A DNA stretch of 64,000 bases from Sanderia malayensis (lineage: Eukaryota; Cnidaria; Scyphozoa; Semaeostomeae; Pelagiidae): NCBI GenBank assembly GCA_013076295.1, contig RQOL01000876.1:3224001-3288000 (forward strand). Reading direction: 5' to 3'. Position 1 is the stretch's first letter. Each line of letters starts with the position of its first letter. Below the pieces are notes generated by a model that worked only from the letters and a program-made list of their open reading frames with translations, did not search any database and had not been told where the DNA came from. Shown here piece by piece: positions 35,160-50,100 of the stretch. A program made the translations under genes and the position numbers.

Positions 35160-38100
35160 ATGGCTTCTGCAAAGCTTCCCAAAGGCCAAAATACTGGCAG
35201 TAAATTCAAGTCGAAAGTTGTTGCACCTCGAAACCCAAAGTTGATCAGAGACAACGATGAAGATGTTAATAAGGTACGTAATTAATTCCCAACGAAGTTA
35301 AAATTGTCAGCAGTTAATCATTACATATTTTAGATCCAAAATCTGGAAAAATTTGTCTGTGGCGTAGAAATGACCAAATGAGGTACACTAACAAATTGCC
35401 GCAATTCCAATAAGAGGCTGTAAACATTGGCACACGTTCGCCTGCAATGCATGCATGGTCCATGTAATCAATGAAATGATAGAGATGTCCAACAACCTGA
35501 CACACCCCCAGATGATGTTGCAAAATATAATGCGCAACTTGAAGAATATTGTGCACAGATATTTATATTTTGGTGCAGCAAAAATATAAGGAAAAGCGAC
35601 CATGCTATGTTTTAAAAAAAGGGACTCCCAGTCCCACCAGACATCTCAGAGATAAGGAAGGGAGACAAAGAGGGACATGAACCTGACATTAACGCATCTC
35701 TTGTTATTTTGCAGCAAACAACATCTGCTTTCATGGCTGAAATGGCTCTAACAACAGATGAAAGGCTGAGCCAAACTCACGAGATGAGAATACCTCAAAT
35801 AATTGAGCTGCTTGACATGTCAGACACAACCCATCAGAAGGTTTCCATCATCTTATTCTAAGTTATGTTGTTTTATCAGTATATCGTTCATATGATATCT
35901 TTATAAACGTCCAATTCAATCTATTTTAGTTCACAACTTTGGATGTCGAGGAACCTCTTTTCCAGCCATTTCCTTCTGAAGTCGTTTTTCAGAATTATGA
36001 GCCATTTGAGACCTACACAATTCCACTTCATTTACGCAACAATGACAAGGTGAGAGTTTTAACATCTTTTTTACAAGATAATTCCACGTGTTCCCATTTA
36101 ATGTTAGAAAATGCTTAGAGAAAGTCATGAAATGTTTCTAAAACACTCTATGGCCACTTACTTTCATAGGTGGCAAGATTAGTTAAAGTAACGCAGGCTG
36201 ATTCACCATACTTCAAAATCATAAGTCCACCCGATGTGGGGCACAAAGTGGCACCTGGAATGGACACTATCTTCTTGATCAAGTTTGTGCCGGATGAGAA
36301 AAAGGTGATGAAAAGTTCATGCTGTATATGTGTTACAAATATGATAAAATGACTGGTGGAGGGTTATTTAAAATAATGTTTTTTCACAGTCCATCAGAGG
36401 CTGTTTTATTTATAAAGTAAGTCTCCAAATATAAGAGGCATTGCTTGCTCGCAGAAAACAATAGGAGAGACAATCATCTTTTGTTCAATGACAATAGGCT
36501 GCACGAAACAGTCTTATTTTGATATGGAGGGACATACTATATGAACTAATGATTCAATTTACTCTGCTTTTAGGATTATACACATGAGCTTGTCTGCATA
36601 ACAGAGAGGGAAAAGTTTCTTGTGCCTGTCAAAGCAATTGGTGCTCGTGCCATACTTGATTTCCCTGATGAAGTCAATTTCAAGTCATGCCCTGTGAAGG
36701 TAGCTTAGATTTGTGCATAGCTTCGAGAATCATTAGGAGATGTGAATGGTGTATTGTTTGAGAGGAGTAATTTTATCAATTGTATTTACTTCACAGTATG
36801 ATTCAACAAAAACATTGCTGGTCCGCAATGTTGGAAACAGAAACGCCAAATTCAAGCTTATTACTGAAGAGTATGTGTCATTGTCTGTTTCAATTGTAAC
36901 ATCCAAGCTTCCCTTATTGACTTCTGCTTAGAGTTATACAGTAACGTAACGGTAATTCGAACCCGCAATAGCTGGAATTTCGGTTAACTCGAACCCATTT
37001 TCATCCAGCCTCCTTGAAAGCTTTCAACCCTCGATAGCTCGAACCTTCGTTATCTCAAATCACTTTCATTGGTCTCTTGAAGTTACTGGTATTTTACTGC
37101 AGCCTGAATACGATGCATGTTATTGTATTGCAGGCCATTCACTGCGTCACCAAACAGTTGTGCTTTGGGAATAGCAGAAATCATTCAAGTTGATATCACA
37201 TTCAAACCATTGACGACTGGTGACTTTGAATCAAACATGATCATCAGCTATGATACTGGTAAGCCCTCGTTCATACGATTGGTTTGCTCGTCTAAGTATA
37301 TAGCAATACCAGAACCAATAGGATGATAACAAGGGTCGGCTCTGATTGAGAGAAGAACATTGTTTTTTGGGGGGGAGTGGGGGGAGGGTGAATGAAACCC
37401 ACAAGAAAAGAACTTTACGGGCTGTTAGCCTTTCCGTATGTCTACGAGTATCCCCGGGACTTTTGTCCATTGTATTATATATATTTTATTTGCAGGTGAG
37501 GAGATATATGTAACGATGTATGGAAACGCGAATGATATGAACGTTCGTCTTGATAAGAATACGATCAAATTGGATAACACCTACATCACCAGTGCTTCTC
37601 AAAGGTAACCAAATGCTTGATACAATAAGTTGATTAAATTGTATGATGAGTATTGTTGCTATTGGTACTGTATTGATGACGTAATAATGTGTTGTATCTG
37701 GTTGCTCTTAAACTGATTTGAATTCGTAATTCAAGGACTGTGTCGATTTGGAATAGAAGTGATATCATTGTTCACTATGAATGGAAGTCGCTAGCCACAC
37801 TTGCCGAGGAATTGCAACAAAAACAGAGGTAAGAGCAGTTGATGCATCCAATACTAAGACTCGGGTGTTATGCAGTATTTTTTATTAAACGCCCGGGCAT
37901 TTATTGATTCCAACACTGTCAGGGGGCGTCTATTCGAGCGGGGCATTTGATTAAGGAAATACATAGAAGTCGAACTCGGTATACCAGAGAAATTGAAAAT
38001 AGCATTTGTATCTGTATTAGAATGCTGGCTCGTCTTAGGAGAGGGAATTAATGATGTATAATCCTCGTAGATTTTACCAAGAGTTGAGCTACAAGGAAGG

Positions 38101-41100
38101 AGAACAGAGAGATGCATTTTTAGAAGAATGTGTTTCAGATGTCAGTCTTAGAGATAAGCTGTCACTTGTCACAAGATCTTTCAAGAACAGAATCAAGGTA
38201 ACTTAAATTGTTCTGCTGCTTAATCTTCTACTGGTTGCATTTATTGCATCAGTAGTTGCATCTGTATTGGTCATGGAATGTATCTTGTATTTTATTATTG
38301 TTGCGGTTTAATGATTATTGAATTTACTGTCGCCAGGTTGCCGAAGGAGAGAAAATGCTTTATGATGATGATATTATATCGCTCGAGCCATCGGTATTCA
38401 AACGATATTATCTTTTATCACGTACTATACTGTATAACATAAGCTCTGCTTGGATATTTTCCATACAGTGCTACGAACAAGCTTTCTCTATTTTAGGAGG
38501 GGGACATTTGGCCCAACACACATGCAGACGTAAGCATCGTATTCAAACCAGACGAAGCGAAGAGCTATGCTCGTACGATTTACTGTGACGTCACGGGAAG
38601 AGAAAGCAGGTTGCCTTTGAGAATCAGAGGAGAAGGGATCGGTGCGAATATCGAATTCAGTTTTGATGAGCTTGACATTGGCAACATATTCGTCAATTCC
38701 GAACACGGATACGAGGTTAGAACAATTTTACTACCATCCTACTTCTCTTATCTATTTGATAACGAGGCTATCTTGTGTATATTTACCAAACTCTAGTTTA
38801 CTGGGGCTTCTTCCTGAATGAGCATCTTTTCTTCAATTTTGTTCATCCTACAGTTGGTTGTCAAAGGAATGTTGAACAATTAATACAGAGTACAACTGTC
38901 CGAGCGTTTTATCAATTAGCGTTTTAATTAATTGCTTGCAATCTTTATAGATGCAAAGAATAGAAATATAAATAATTAAGTCATTATTATGATTCATTAA
39001 TTAAATTTACTCCAGGTCATCATGAAGAATTCTGGAGACATTGATGCTGTTTTCAGCTACATAGATTCAGAAACTTTGTTTGGTCAGCAGTTTGTATTTG
39101 CTCCAACAGAAGGCATCGTTATGCCTGGTGGCTACCAAGCAATCCAGGTATAAGATCGTATTGCCGTGATTGCCGTATTGCACTAATGCACAATGACAAG
39201 TGTGCTTATTCTCGGTAATGTTAACACTTCTTTTCAGATGCAATTCACATCACCATATCTTGGGGAGTTTGTGCAGGATTTTTTCTGGATGGTCGAAGGC
39301 TCACCTCAGAAGTTTAAGTTTACAATCAGGTGAGGATGTTTTCATTGCAAAAAACCCAGTATTAATCATGATTCGACATTGTGTTCCGTATCCAATCTCA
39401 TTGTTTTTGCATTGCTTTGATATGAATATATATATAACTGGGCGAAAAAATCAATGCTAAATAGAACAACTGGTAGAATTTCCATTTTTATCACTTGTAA
39501 TGCTCAACTCAAATACTCAAATTCCAGCAGATTTGTTAATGTCGATTATTATTTTTTTATCCAGGGGAACGGTTATTGGACCAACATTCCACTTTGATAC
39601 ACCAACACTGAGATTTAACACCATTTCATACGGTAATAATTGACTCTGATAGATACTCTTGTGCCATCATCTCTCTAATGCATATGATATCCAGGCTTCA
39701 CACATCCCTCTAGCATCCCTCTACTGTATATCATATCGTATTTGCACGCATTTAAATTCGATTCCAGGCTTCACACATGTTGCAACATGCAGACTAATCA
39801 ACACATCACTGATCCCGATGACATTCTTCTTGCGTGTTCCATCGGATGGTAAAGGACCAAGTGCTGCTTCGATTGCAAACAGATTTATTGAAGATGACAG
39901 GGTGATGGTCGAGGAAACTCGATTACATCTCCTCCCCAAAGAGTTCGATATATTCCCTGAAAGTGGCAACCTTGATCCACAATCTGAAATCGAAATTCAG
40001 GTTAGTTATCGCGGAGGAGGGATTCAACTGTTAGAGCCTTCTAAGGTGTATCTCCCAGTTAACTTAGTAACACTCAGCTACCTCAAATTGTCAAGTGAAA
40101 CTGCGTGTGTGTTTTCAGGTCCACTTAACGTCACTACGTGAACAGAAGTACGAAACAGATTTGGTTGTTGATGTAGAAGGAGTTGGCAAGCAGATTCTCT
40201 CACTACCAATCTTGGCAAGGTAATTGAAATTCAAGAAAAAACTTGCAGAGTTTGAATAATTTCCATATTTATCTCGTGAAGCTTAATTGTTCCCTGAATT
40301 CGCTTTCAGCTCCGTGGTTCCAGCAATTACAATAGAGACACCGATTCTTGATTACGGAAGATGCTTCATTCGATATCCTTACGAACAAATGGTCGTACTA
40401 AAGAATGAAACTGATTTACCAGCAAAGTACGAACTTCTGGATCAGGTTGCAGACGATAGATCTGCTATCCAATATTCCAGCCATTACACAAAGGTATTTA
40501 AAGCTTACGCACTGTAATTAATAACTGCTACTTAGTTCAGGCTTTTTTATATCTCATGTTATACAGAATTAATTCTTTCGTATTTTGTTTGTTTGCAGGG
40601 TATTATTCAACCACAAGCACTGATAGAGATACCTTTGCAGATATCAGCTCACGGAATGGGGAATCTTTTGACCACAGCTCTCTTTGTAGTACACGGATGC
40701 ACTGATGTACCACTGGTAATGTGAACTCCAAGCCATTTCTATGCTTTATGCTTTATATCTCTATTTCAGACATTATAGATCAGTTTCTTTCTGTTCACGT
40801 AGCTTTTCGTTAATAGCTTTATGCTGATTTGAGTGCTTGTGTGTACCAGCCATTCCTACGATGTTCTAATGACTGCAGTTTGTTAGACTATTGCATGAAC
40901 TGTCATGTCATTGCTATTCTTTTTCTTGTGTGCAGCCAGTTCAGCTCTCTTGTATTGGAGAAGGTCCTGTCGTGCATGTATCAGCATTGGATATTGATTT
41001 TGGAGCCATACCAGTGCTTGAAGATGCCACGCAATACATTCGGCTCTCGAACGAGTCTCTTATACCAGCTGAATGCTTTTGTGAAATGGTATGTTTGGTA

Positions 41101-44100
41101 TAACGTTGAGCTCTTGATGTGACGTTCAATTGATGTTCCAGCAATGGCAAAGTATTGTATTCTGAAACTGCTTTATCTATGCTTGTAACTATAGAAATTT
41201 AGAGAAGCATGTCTCTTGATTCTCAGGTGCGACCGAATTCGCTGTTTAATGTTCAGCCATCATCTGGAATTATACCAGCAGAGCATACTATGACCATAGC
41301 AGTCACAGCCAACGTTGACGACTGTTCAAAGTAGGACACTATCTATTTGTCATGCCTTTTCATACTGTTAACACCTTCTCGTCTGTTAAGATCCAGATGT
41401 GAACAACATTAATGTATGTGCACTTTCAGATTTCAAGACAAGTTGAGAATAGCTGTAACCGATGGCCAGCTACACACAATACAGCTGTCAGCTCATGGAA
41501 TTGGAACGACGATAGTCAGTGATCCCCCAATGGCCCCTACGATCAATATCGGTGCCACATTCAGTAGCAGACAATGCACCAGGAAATTCAAGTTGACAAA
41601 CAAGGGACGAAGATCGCAGCAGATATTCTGGTCAACAGAAGGATTCCCTCTTGTCAGATCTAAGAAGAAACAAGAACGAAATAAAGACGATATTAAGTAC
41701 CAGGTACTTGAGGCTGTTGTTCTTTCTTGTCTATCTTTGTTCATTGATGAAATTATGCTTTTACTGTGTTAGACATGCATGCCGTTTCATTAACTGTAGC
41801 TTTCTCGTAGTTAGCTGTTTATTCTGACCAGATTTGTTTGCCTTTTCAGAGAATGCCTCCCACGCCGGAGCCTCCAAGACCAATCTTCAGACTTAAACCG
41901 GATAGGATGTCGTTATGTCCAGGACAAAGTCAAGAAGTTATCCTGGAAGGCTATTCTCACAAGTGAGTCTTTTTATGGGCTTTCCTATCACTTTGCTACC
42001 TTGTGTTGTCATTTGCCATTTGCTGTAAGTTAAACATGTGAATCAGTTCGGGTGTGTACCAGTTCGGATATTGTACTTATGATGAAAGTGGCAGGTTGAT
42101 TGTATTTTCTCTGTTTGGAACCAGGCCTGTGCAAGTTAAAGAGCGAATGATCTGCCATGCCATAGTTGGAAGCAATACAGGCAAAGAGAAAGTCATGAAA
42201 GTTGATGTTTTTGCTGAGTTTATAGAACCGCTTGTCCAGTTTTCAGAGAGAAAAGTCAGCTTTTTCGTCATGAAGGTTTGTTCTTAACTCAAGCGACATA
42301 TTTCACTATGCATGCTGCATGTTTATTGTTTATCTCGAGCATGTATCATTATGTTTTATTGCATTTTTCGTTTTAAGCATCCGCATACAAAGTTGGTAAA
42401 GGAACTCAAAGAACTACTGTTTGGAAATGTCTCCAAACTTCCACTCAGAATGCTGCTGAATGTTGAATACCCTTTTCAATTGCTTCAGCATGAAAATTCT
42501 GCTGAAACAACCCAAATGGTAGGAGTAACAGTTATATATATATAGATATGCGACTTCAATAGTCTGTCTAACAAGTGCTCTAGCAAGAATCTACTACTAT
42601 ATACTCAGCTGCATGATCTTTCTATGTAGATATATATGTAGTTGAGTATATAGTAGTAGATATGTAGGTATACTTTGTTAAGCAATTCCTAAAGGAAATT
42701 ATTCTTTTATTTCAAATGATCTTTGAATTTCTGTGAATATTTTGTTTTCAGACTTTAAATCTGGGTGTTAATGATAGCCTACCGATCATCGTTCAGTTCG
42801 ACCCAGAATATAAAGATGACAGCTTCTGCAGATCTGCAAGCTCGGATTTGGAAATCACATACGAAGATCATTCAAACAAGGTGGGAAATTCAACGATGAA
42901 CTCGCAGTTTCTTGCATTGGTTATGTCATTCTAAGCAATATAGCATCATGTTGGGAGACAATGAATTTTGCAATTAAATAATATCAAAGCAGAAAGCCTT
43001 TAAGTGTTTTGTTTTACTCGTTTATCCAGGATATCATAGAGCTGAAAGGAGATGTTTACTACCCAAATCTGACATTTGAAACTGAAGTGGTGAGTGTTTG
43101 AAACAATACAGCAAAACTCTTGACTATTGTTAAGACACACGTATACGAAGATAGTTGAAAGTTGATTGTCATTGTGTGTGCTTTATAATGTTGTGTCATT
43201 GATTCTAGGTTGATTTCGGATGTGTTCTAAATGACACTGAACACATTAAGTACGTTACTGTCACTAACAGTAGCCCGTTAAAAGTCGAGTTCAAGTGGAG
43301 TTTCCAAGAAAATGCGATCAACTTTGAAGGCAAAGATGATGACGAGGGTATATTGTCTGAGGCTTTTGTTTTATTGCCTTGTTATGCCTTACAAACTCTT
43401 CATATATTTTATCTTATATCAGTCATTAATGTTGGTCATATACATGGCATCGTTCGGTGTTTATGATTATTCTATTTTCTGCTTGCTCGCATAGGATTGG
43501 GTAGAGAAATGTCAGATGGTGAAGATGATTTAAGAAGCAAGGCGAACATGCAATCTTCTAGCGGAATGGCTCAACCGTATAGCGCAGATGCAGAGGGAAG
43601 GCCAAAAACGTCCCCAGCTATAAGTCATTTACCGATACTCATGAGACCAAGGACAGCTCCTGATTCAGCTATGTCAACTGACCAGCAAACTCCATTGTTG
43701 CCATGGATGCCGCGAATTGCCGGAAGCATTGGAATACAAGAGGTTTGTAAGAATGATGTCATACTGCGTCTCTCTACTGCATGGTGGTGTTGGTGGTGTA
43801 TTAACTAAGCTGAGGTATCATAGGACTTGCTATGATTGGTAACGCACTGTGTTTAAGTAATACTTTACAACTGAACTGAAGCAACAACATAGAATGAGGA
43901 GAGCTGAGATTCGCGAGGAGCAATTGTGCGTAATACAAATTATTGGGTCCCTGTGTAATGTTTGATAGATGGAACAAATATTCTATTGTGTATGACTGTA
44001 TTATTGAAGCGCGTACTTTGTGCAGCACACATTGAGGTCGCTGATGATTCATGTCTTCATCTAGGTGTTTGATATTTTGCCTTTGTACGGCGAACTGGAA

Positions 44101-47100
44101 CCCGGTGAAACTCAACAGTTTCAATTCACATTCTATGGTCATTCACACTCAATGGCAGAAGTGATCGCTGTTTGCAGTGTCTACGGTGGACCTGATTATC
44201 GCATTCATCTTAAAGGACAGGCATCGTTACTGCAGTACGCATTCAGTTACACGCACATTGAGCTTGGCAAGCAGGTATGTAATGCATACAGTAGCATTGC
44301 TTCCAGTGAATGCCTTGTCTTTAGGGTAGACCATAGTCACACTTGGCGAGCTGGTATGTAATGCATGCAGTAGCATTGCTACCAGTGAGTACCTTGTCTT
44401 TAAGGTAGACTATAGTCACACGAATCGTTTCTCTTTGCAGATCTATAACCAGATAGTTACAACAGAGATCATCCTATTCAATCGTGGAAAGGTAACATTT
44501 GATTTCACAGTGATGGATACAGATCGAGGGACATCCCCTCAGCCTGGTGGAATCACCGTCAATCCAACACAGGTATGTTAAGTTTCATAGTAATAGAGTT
44601 TTGTTTGTTTCAGACGGGCTTTCAAGGTAATGCAAGGCACTGCAGTTTATTTTGAAGCTCTGATAATGAATGAAATTTTTGTAATTTGATTGGTGGCTTT
44701 TCTTTAGGGCTCGGTTGAAGCACAACAGTCGCAGAGGCTGCTGATTCGACATATCCCAGGATTTCCTGACGCATTTCAGAAGCAGTTTTGTGTAAGTATT
44801 ACTCACCAGCTTATCTATTTGTATTTCAACTTACTAACAGAGGCTTTACAGAGTGCTATACATCTCAACCTACTAACAGTGTGTTTCACTTACTAACAGA
44901 ATGCTATTTATATTTCAACTGACAGAGTGCTATAAATCGACACTCCGGTTGTCTGGTTCAATATATGCCGAAGAAATGCAATAAATGTGCTTGATATATA
45001 CTTGTTTTCCCATACTAGATTCGTGTTGGACACTTCGACCCAGAGGTGATTACAATTACTGGCGAAGGAATCTTCCCAAGGATCAAATTTGATTTGGAGC
45101 GCGATGTAGATGATCCGCGACACTGTAAATATCTGGAAAAGGCAAAAGACGTGCACAATGCCAAGGGTAAAGAGGCATCTCAATCAACGCTAGTTGGAAG
45201 TCAAGATGCGGTAAGGGTATTGCATTACATCTTGGGATTTTTCATTTTCATTACTTTTTGTTGCAAGTGTTGTTAAATTGTAAAGGTGTCTTTTTTCTAG
45301 ATTGAAGATGTCGAAGATTTGATACAGGAAGAAGTCGATCGACTCCAGGTGAAAGATTTTGCAAATGAATTGTTGAATCAAGAGCAGCAACATTTTATTG
45401 GAACAATACTAAATACAACGTCTACTAAAGGATCGAAAAGACTCAAACCAAGGTATTATGTATACATGCGTATGTACTTTTTGCTCTATTGCTCTAAATC
45501 CAGAACTGCAATAATTACAGTAAACACTCGCATATAAGAATCTGCATGCGTCCAGTCTATTGTTCGGATACAATATGCTATTGTTTCTTCTACTGTCTCG
45601 AGAAGAAATTCAGGGCTAAAGGTTGTTATACAAGTTTTTATTGTGTGGCTTTCCAGCTTTCTTGATTTTCTTCTGTACTTGCGTTTGCTTTGGTCATCTA
45701 TGCCTTGCCTTGCTTTTGCTCATGCTTAATATACTGGAAAATGATAGCCGGTGTTGCTAATGTTATATTATCTACCAACCAAGTCTGAATTTTGCTGTTT
45801 TTCGTAGACCACAGCTTTCTGACTATGTATTGGATTTTGGTTATGTTGTTTACGGAGCTGTCAAGTCACAGACTGGTCAACTGAAGAACCCAGGCTGCAC
45901 TCCTGTTTCTTTTATAGCAGAGAAACGAGGCTTGGCAGTTACTGGTTTCAGCCTCAGTTTGGATCGAGTCAGAGATCTACCCGAAGGAGAGGCTATTGAT
46001 TTCAACGTCTCGTTTGATCCCGAGGCTGCAAATCTGTCCCTTGGTCCTGTTGAAACAGTTGTACCAGTTAAGGTTCGTGAAATAAACATACTCTGTTATG
46101 TTTCATGGATTGTTTATAACGGTATAATCAGGTTAGTTCATGGTTTTTGTGATGCTGATTATTATTACTTTATAGATCACAAATGGGCCTGTTATTGGCT
46201 TGAGACTGAAAGCGCATGTCACAATGCCAAACGTGGAATTATCATGCGAGACTGTTGACTTTGACACTGTCATCTGTGGCCAATGCAAAGTTGTAACTGT
46301 TCAAATGTACAATAATACACATGTTAAGTAAGTAGTCTAATTGACTTTAATTCTTTGTTTACTATAATCGTTTTGAACATTGCTGTTTATGAATTTGTTA
46401 TTGTTATTTTAGGTGTGAATGGACAGCAGAGGCAATGGAAGAGAAAAGAAGAAAGGTGGGATTGATTTTGAATCAATGAAACGATCAATTTGTATATGAC
46501 TGCATGGTGTTCTATTGCTTTATGCTGTTGTTGTTGTTGTTGTTGTTACATGTGAATCTTATGGCACCAATCCATGTTGTTTCTAGTCGATGAAGAAGTT
46601 ACCGATGCATCTTCGTAAGAAGTTGAGAAGTGAGAAAGCAAAGCCAAAGGTCTTTGAAATGATGCCCCCAACAGGCACACTGCGACCAGGACAGCGGTTG
46701 AATGTTCAAGTGAAGTTTATGCCAACTGAAGAGGTGGGTGGGACTTGTGTTCTTATGCTTCAACCCAACGTGCAACTTTCATGTTTAAAATTATTTTGAA
46801 ACTCACGATGATGATTTTGCGGTTGCTAACCGAAACATGTTTACATTGTAGCTTCAGAAGATGACTTTAAACATGAAGTTTCTTAGCTTTATTCTTTAAT
46901 CAAGCTTATTGCCCAAACATACTTATCTAATGAGGCTGTAAAGACGCAATTCTAAATATTATTCTGCTGTTTTAGATCCAGTACAACCAGAAGATACAGC
47001 TAACTATAGCACAAAGCTCTTACAAGCATTACCTGCTATGCAAGGGTACTGGCGTGGAACCCAAGATAGAATTCAGTGATACGATGCTGAATTTCGGCCC

Positions 47101-50100
47101 AGTTCTTCCTCATGCTCCTGGCGATGAACTCGAGGTTGTTGTTAAGAACACAGCCTCATTTCCAGTCGAATTCTACTCCCTGGAGTTTGATAAAAAATAT
47201 CTTGAAGAGGAGAAAGTAAGTCTTCATCATCAGAGCTGAATATTCGTCTCATTAGATCTTATTAAATCTTGAATATTACTAAATCTTGAATATTACTCTA
47301 ATTGGTTGAGATTTGGTAGTTGGTGCTGCTTTGGTAGCAGTCTTTGGTTTACTGATTGGTTTGATTTCTTACTGGTCCACTGTTCTTACAAGTTCTTCTC
47401 TTTTTATAGATTCTTCGAGCAATGAGAGGTTACGATGAGCAGAATACGATTCTTCTCCCACCACGAGATCCAGGTGAAGATTTGCCAAAGGAACTGTACG
47501 ATTCGTATAATGAAATGAAGAAGAAGAAGGAAGAAAGTGATTTTGCAAAGCAACAAGTTGATGATAATGCAGTTGCTGATACAGACACTGATGATGCAGA
47601 GGCATCACTTGCACAAGGTGAAAAGAACTTCAATGATGCAAGAAGTGAAGACGAAGTTGAATCAGACAAAGAAGGTAATTGTCATATAATAATCATATAA
47701 TTATCTACTACCCATGTACTTGGAGATCTGTTCTTCTCTTGGCTTAATAAGCCTGTTATATGTTATTGTTGTGCTCTCGTAGATTCAGAGTATGGTGTTG
47801 GTGAGTTGGAGATAACACCGATATCTGCAGCTATAGCACGTCACCTTGGTATCGATCTATCCGCCGAGGGGAGAGCAGCTCGCAATCGCCGTGGCATTGC
47901 GATAATCGTACACGGTGCACCATTGGCAGGCAAAACAGCCACTGCAACGGCACTTGCTGAAAAGTACCAGGCTGTTGCTCTTAGAGTCGATGATATTGTC
48001 AAGGAGGCTATTGCAAACGGAACCTCGTCTTCAGGTATGATTACTCATATACTCGGTTTCATTGGTTTCATTTTATGCTGTTCTATAATCATTATATCTA
48101 TGGCATTGTTTTGTTGTACAGCTATCAGAGCGAGAGAGTTATCTTTGGTAGCTGCCAGAAACGCAGTCTCAGAGAACGACCAGGGTGGTCTGCTGCAAGG
48201 AGCAAGCAACGATACAGTCAATTCTTTATCAGGTGCACATCCAACCGGTGCTATGGCTGGTGGGCCATCGGCAACTGGAGCACTGCATGCTGGCTTCAAA
48301 GAATCGAGGAAAACAACGCAGCCAACTATGAAACAGCATAAAAATGCTCATATTTCTCCACCATCAACGCCCCCTCTTGGTCCACCACAGCCAAGAAAAT
48401 TAAGCATTCCTAAAGCTGATGGAGATAAAGAATTCTACAGTTGCGTTTTGCCAGATGATCTTCTTGTTGAAGTCGTTTCAGAGAAACTACAGGTAAGATC
48501 TTGCGTTGTTCTGCACTTGTGATAACATTGCGTTGTACTCGGGGTTTGTTTTGTATGATGCTAGCATATACATGGAGGCTCTAAACTCGCAGAAGTGGCG
48601 ATTGAATACGACGAGTTTATGTTGCATTGTATGAGACCCTGATTGTTTTTGTTGCAGTCTTCTGAATGTCAGATGGGTGTTGTGTTTGATGGATTGGAAA
48701 GCATATTTGCATCCAACATGACCTCGTGCGTTAATGCTTTGCTTCGGGCAATCAATAACAGAAAGTATATATTTGCTGTAACATTAAAGTTGAACAAGGA
48801 GCGGTTGAAGTATCTTGAAGAGAAAAAGAAGGAACAAGCAGGTAAAGAAACTTTGTCGTGCTGTCGTGCTGTCGTGTCGTGCTGTCGTGTCGTACTGTCG
48901 TGTCGTACTGTCGTGTCGATTCATCGATAATTTTATGGCTCACTACTGCACAGTGTCTGTTGTTGAGTCTGTGTTTGCATTGTGATGTAAGCCGTTGATT
49001 GAATTTTTTGCAGCCAAAGCGGCGGAGAGGGAGAAGGAGGCTGAAAGGATTCGCCTTGATGAAATGTCAGAAGGTGAATACGAGGCTCTGTCAGAAGAGG
49101 AACGAGCTGAGATCGACCGAAAGAGGCTGGAAGTAAAGAAGCAAAGGATGAAGAAGAAGGAAACGGAGGAGCTTAGAGAAAGGGAAATTAGGGAGGAGAG
49201 ATTACAGGAAGAAAAACGCCTTGAAGAAGAGAGGTAAGTACCGATTCTTCTTCTTCGTCATATTTTCATATGTTATTGTAAAGATTGTTCATGCATTGTT
49301 AGTGTGATGGCTGTTGTCGTTACTCAATTAGGATGCCAAATAAGAAGAAGCGTGCAGCTGGATCTCAAGGGAATGCTAGGAAAGGCCAAGAGAAAGATGT
49401 TAAGGAGAAAAAGCACGAGAAGAGTAGTGACCGTTTGACGGTGACAAGAGAAGCAGCCAATAAAGACAAACAAAATGAATATGCGTCAAATAGAATGGCC
49501 ACTTCTGGAAACATCTCAGAGAGATCAGAAAGTGTTGAAGATACAGACAGGTACAAGTTGTTTATATTTGATCATCAGTTATTTTTGTTGAGTTTCCTAG
49601 TCGAAGATCCTGTTTCGAAAGCGTTACTGGTGTATGTGAGTGTAATGTTGTTTTGTTTATTTTAGGAAACGCGGTGTTGTAAGCAGAAGTGCGAGAAAGG
49701 ATAAGGATAGAGAGAGAACGCAATCCGTGCTAGGGTTGATGCAGATTGAAGAGGTCGTCAAGCCAACAGCAGAGGAAGCACGAGAAAAAGCGTTAAGCCA
49801 AAGGTTAGCTCATTGCTTTTTTCGTCATGGTTTATCTTTTTATTGTCATCGATAATGTGGAGTGTTGTTTAATAAGTTTTTAAGTGAATTTAATACTGAT
49901 GCTCTTGTTTAGATTTCAAGCATTTGACAGCAGTCGGAGTGATATTGCGAATATTTTGGACGCCTGGGACAGGACAACTGGATCTGTTTTCATTCCGGAG
50001 TCGGAAAAGTCAGACCTCGATCCGGAATCGATTCCAATTCCGGTCATTAAGAAGGGCCAGGCAAGTCACCGGAAAGTTGACAAGGAAAAAGAAAGAGAGA

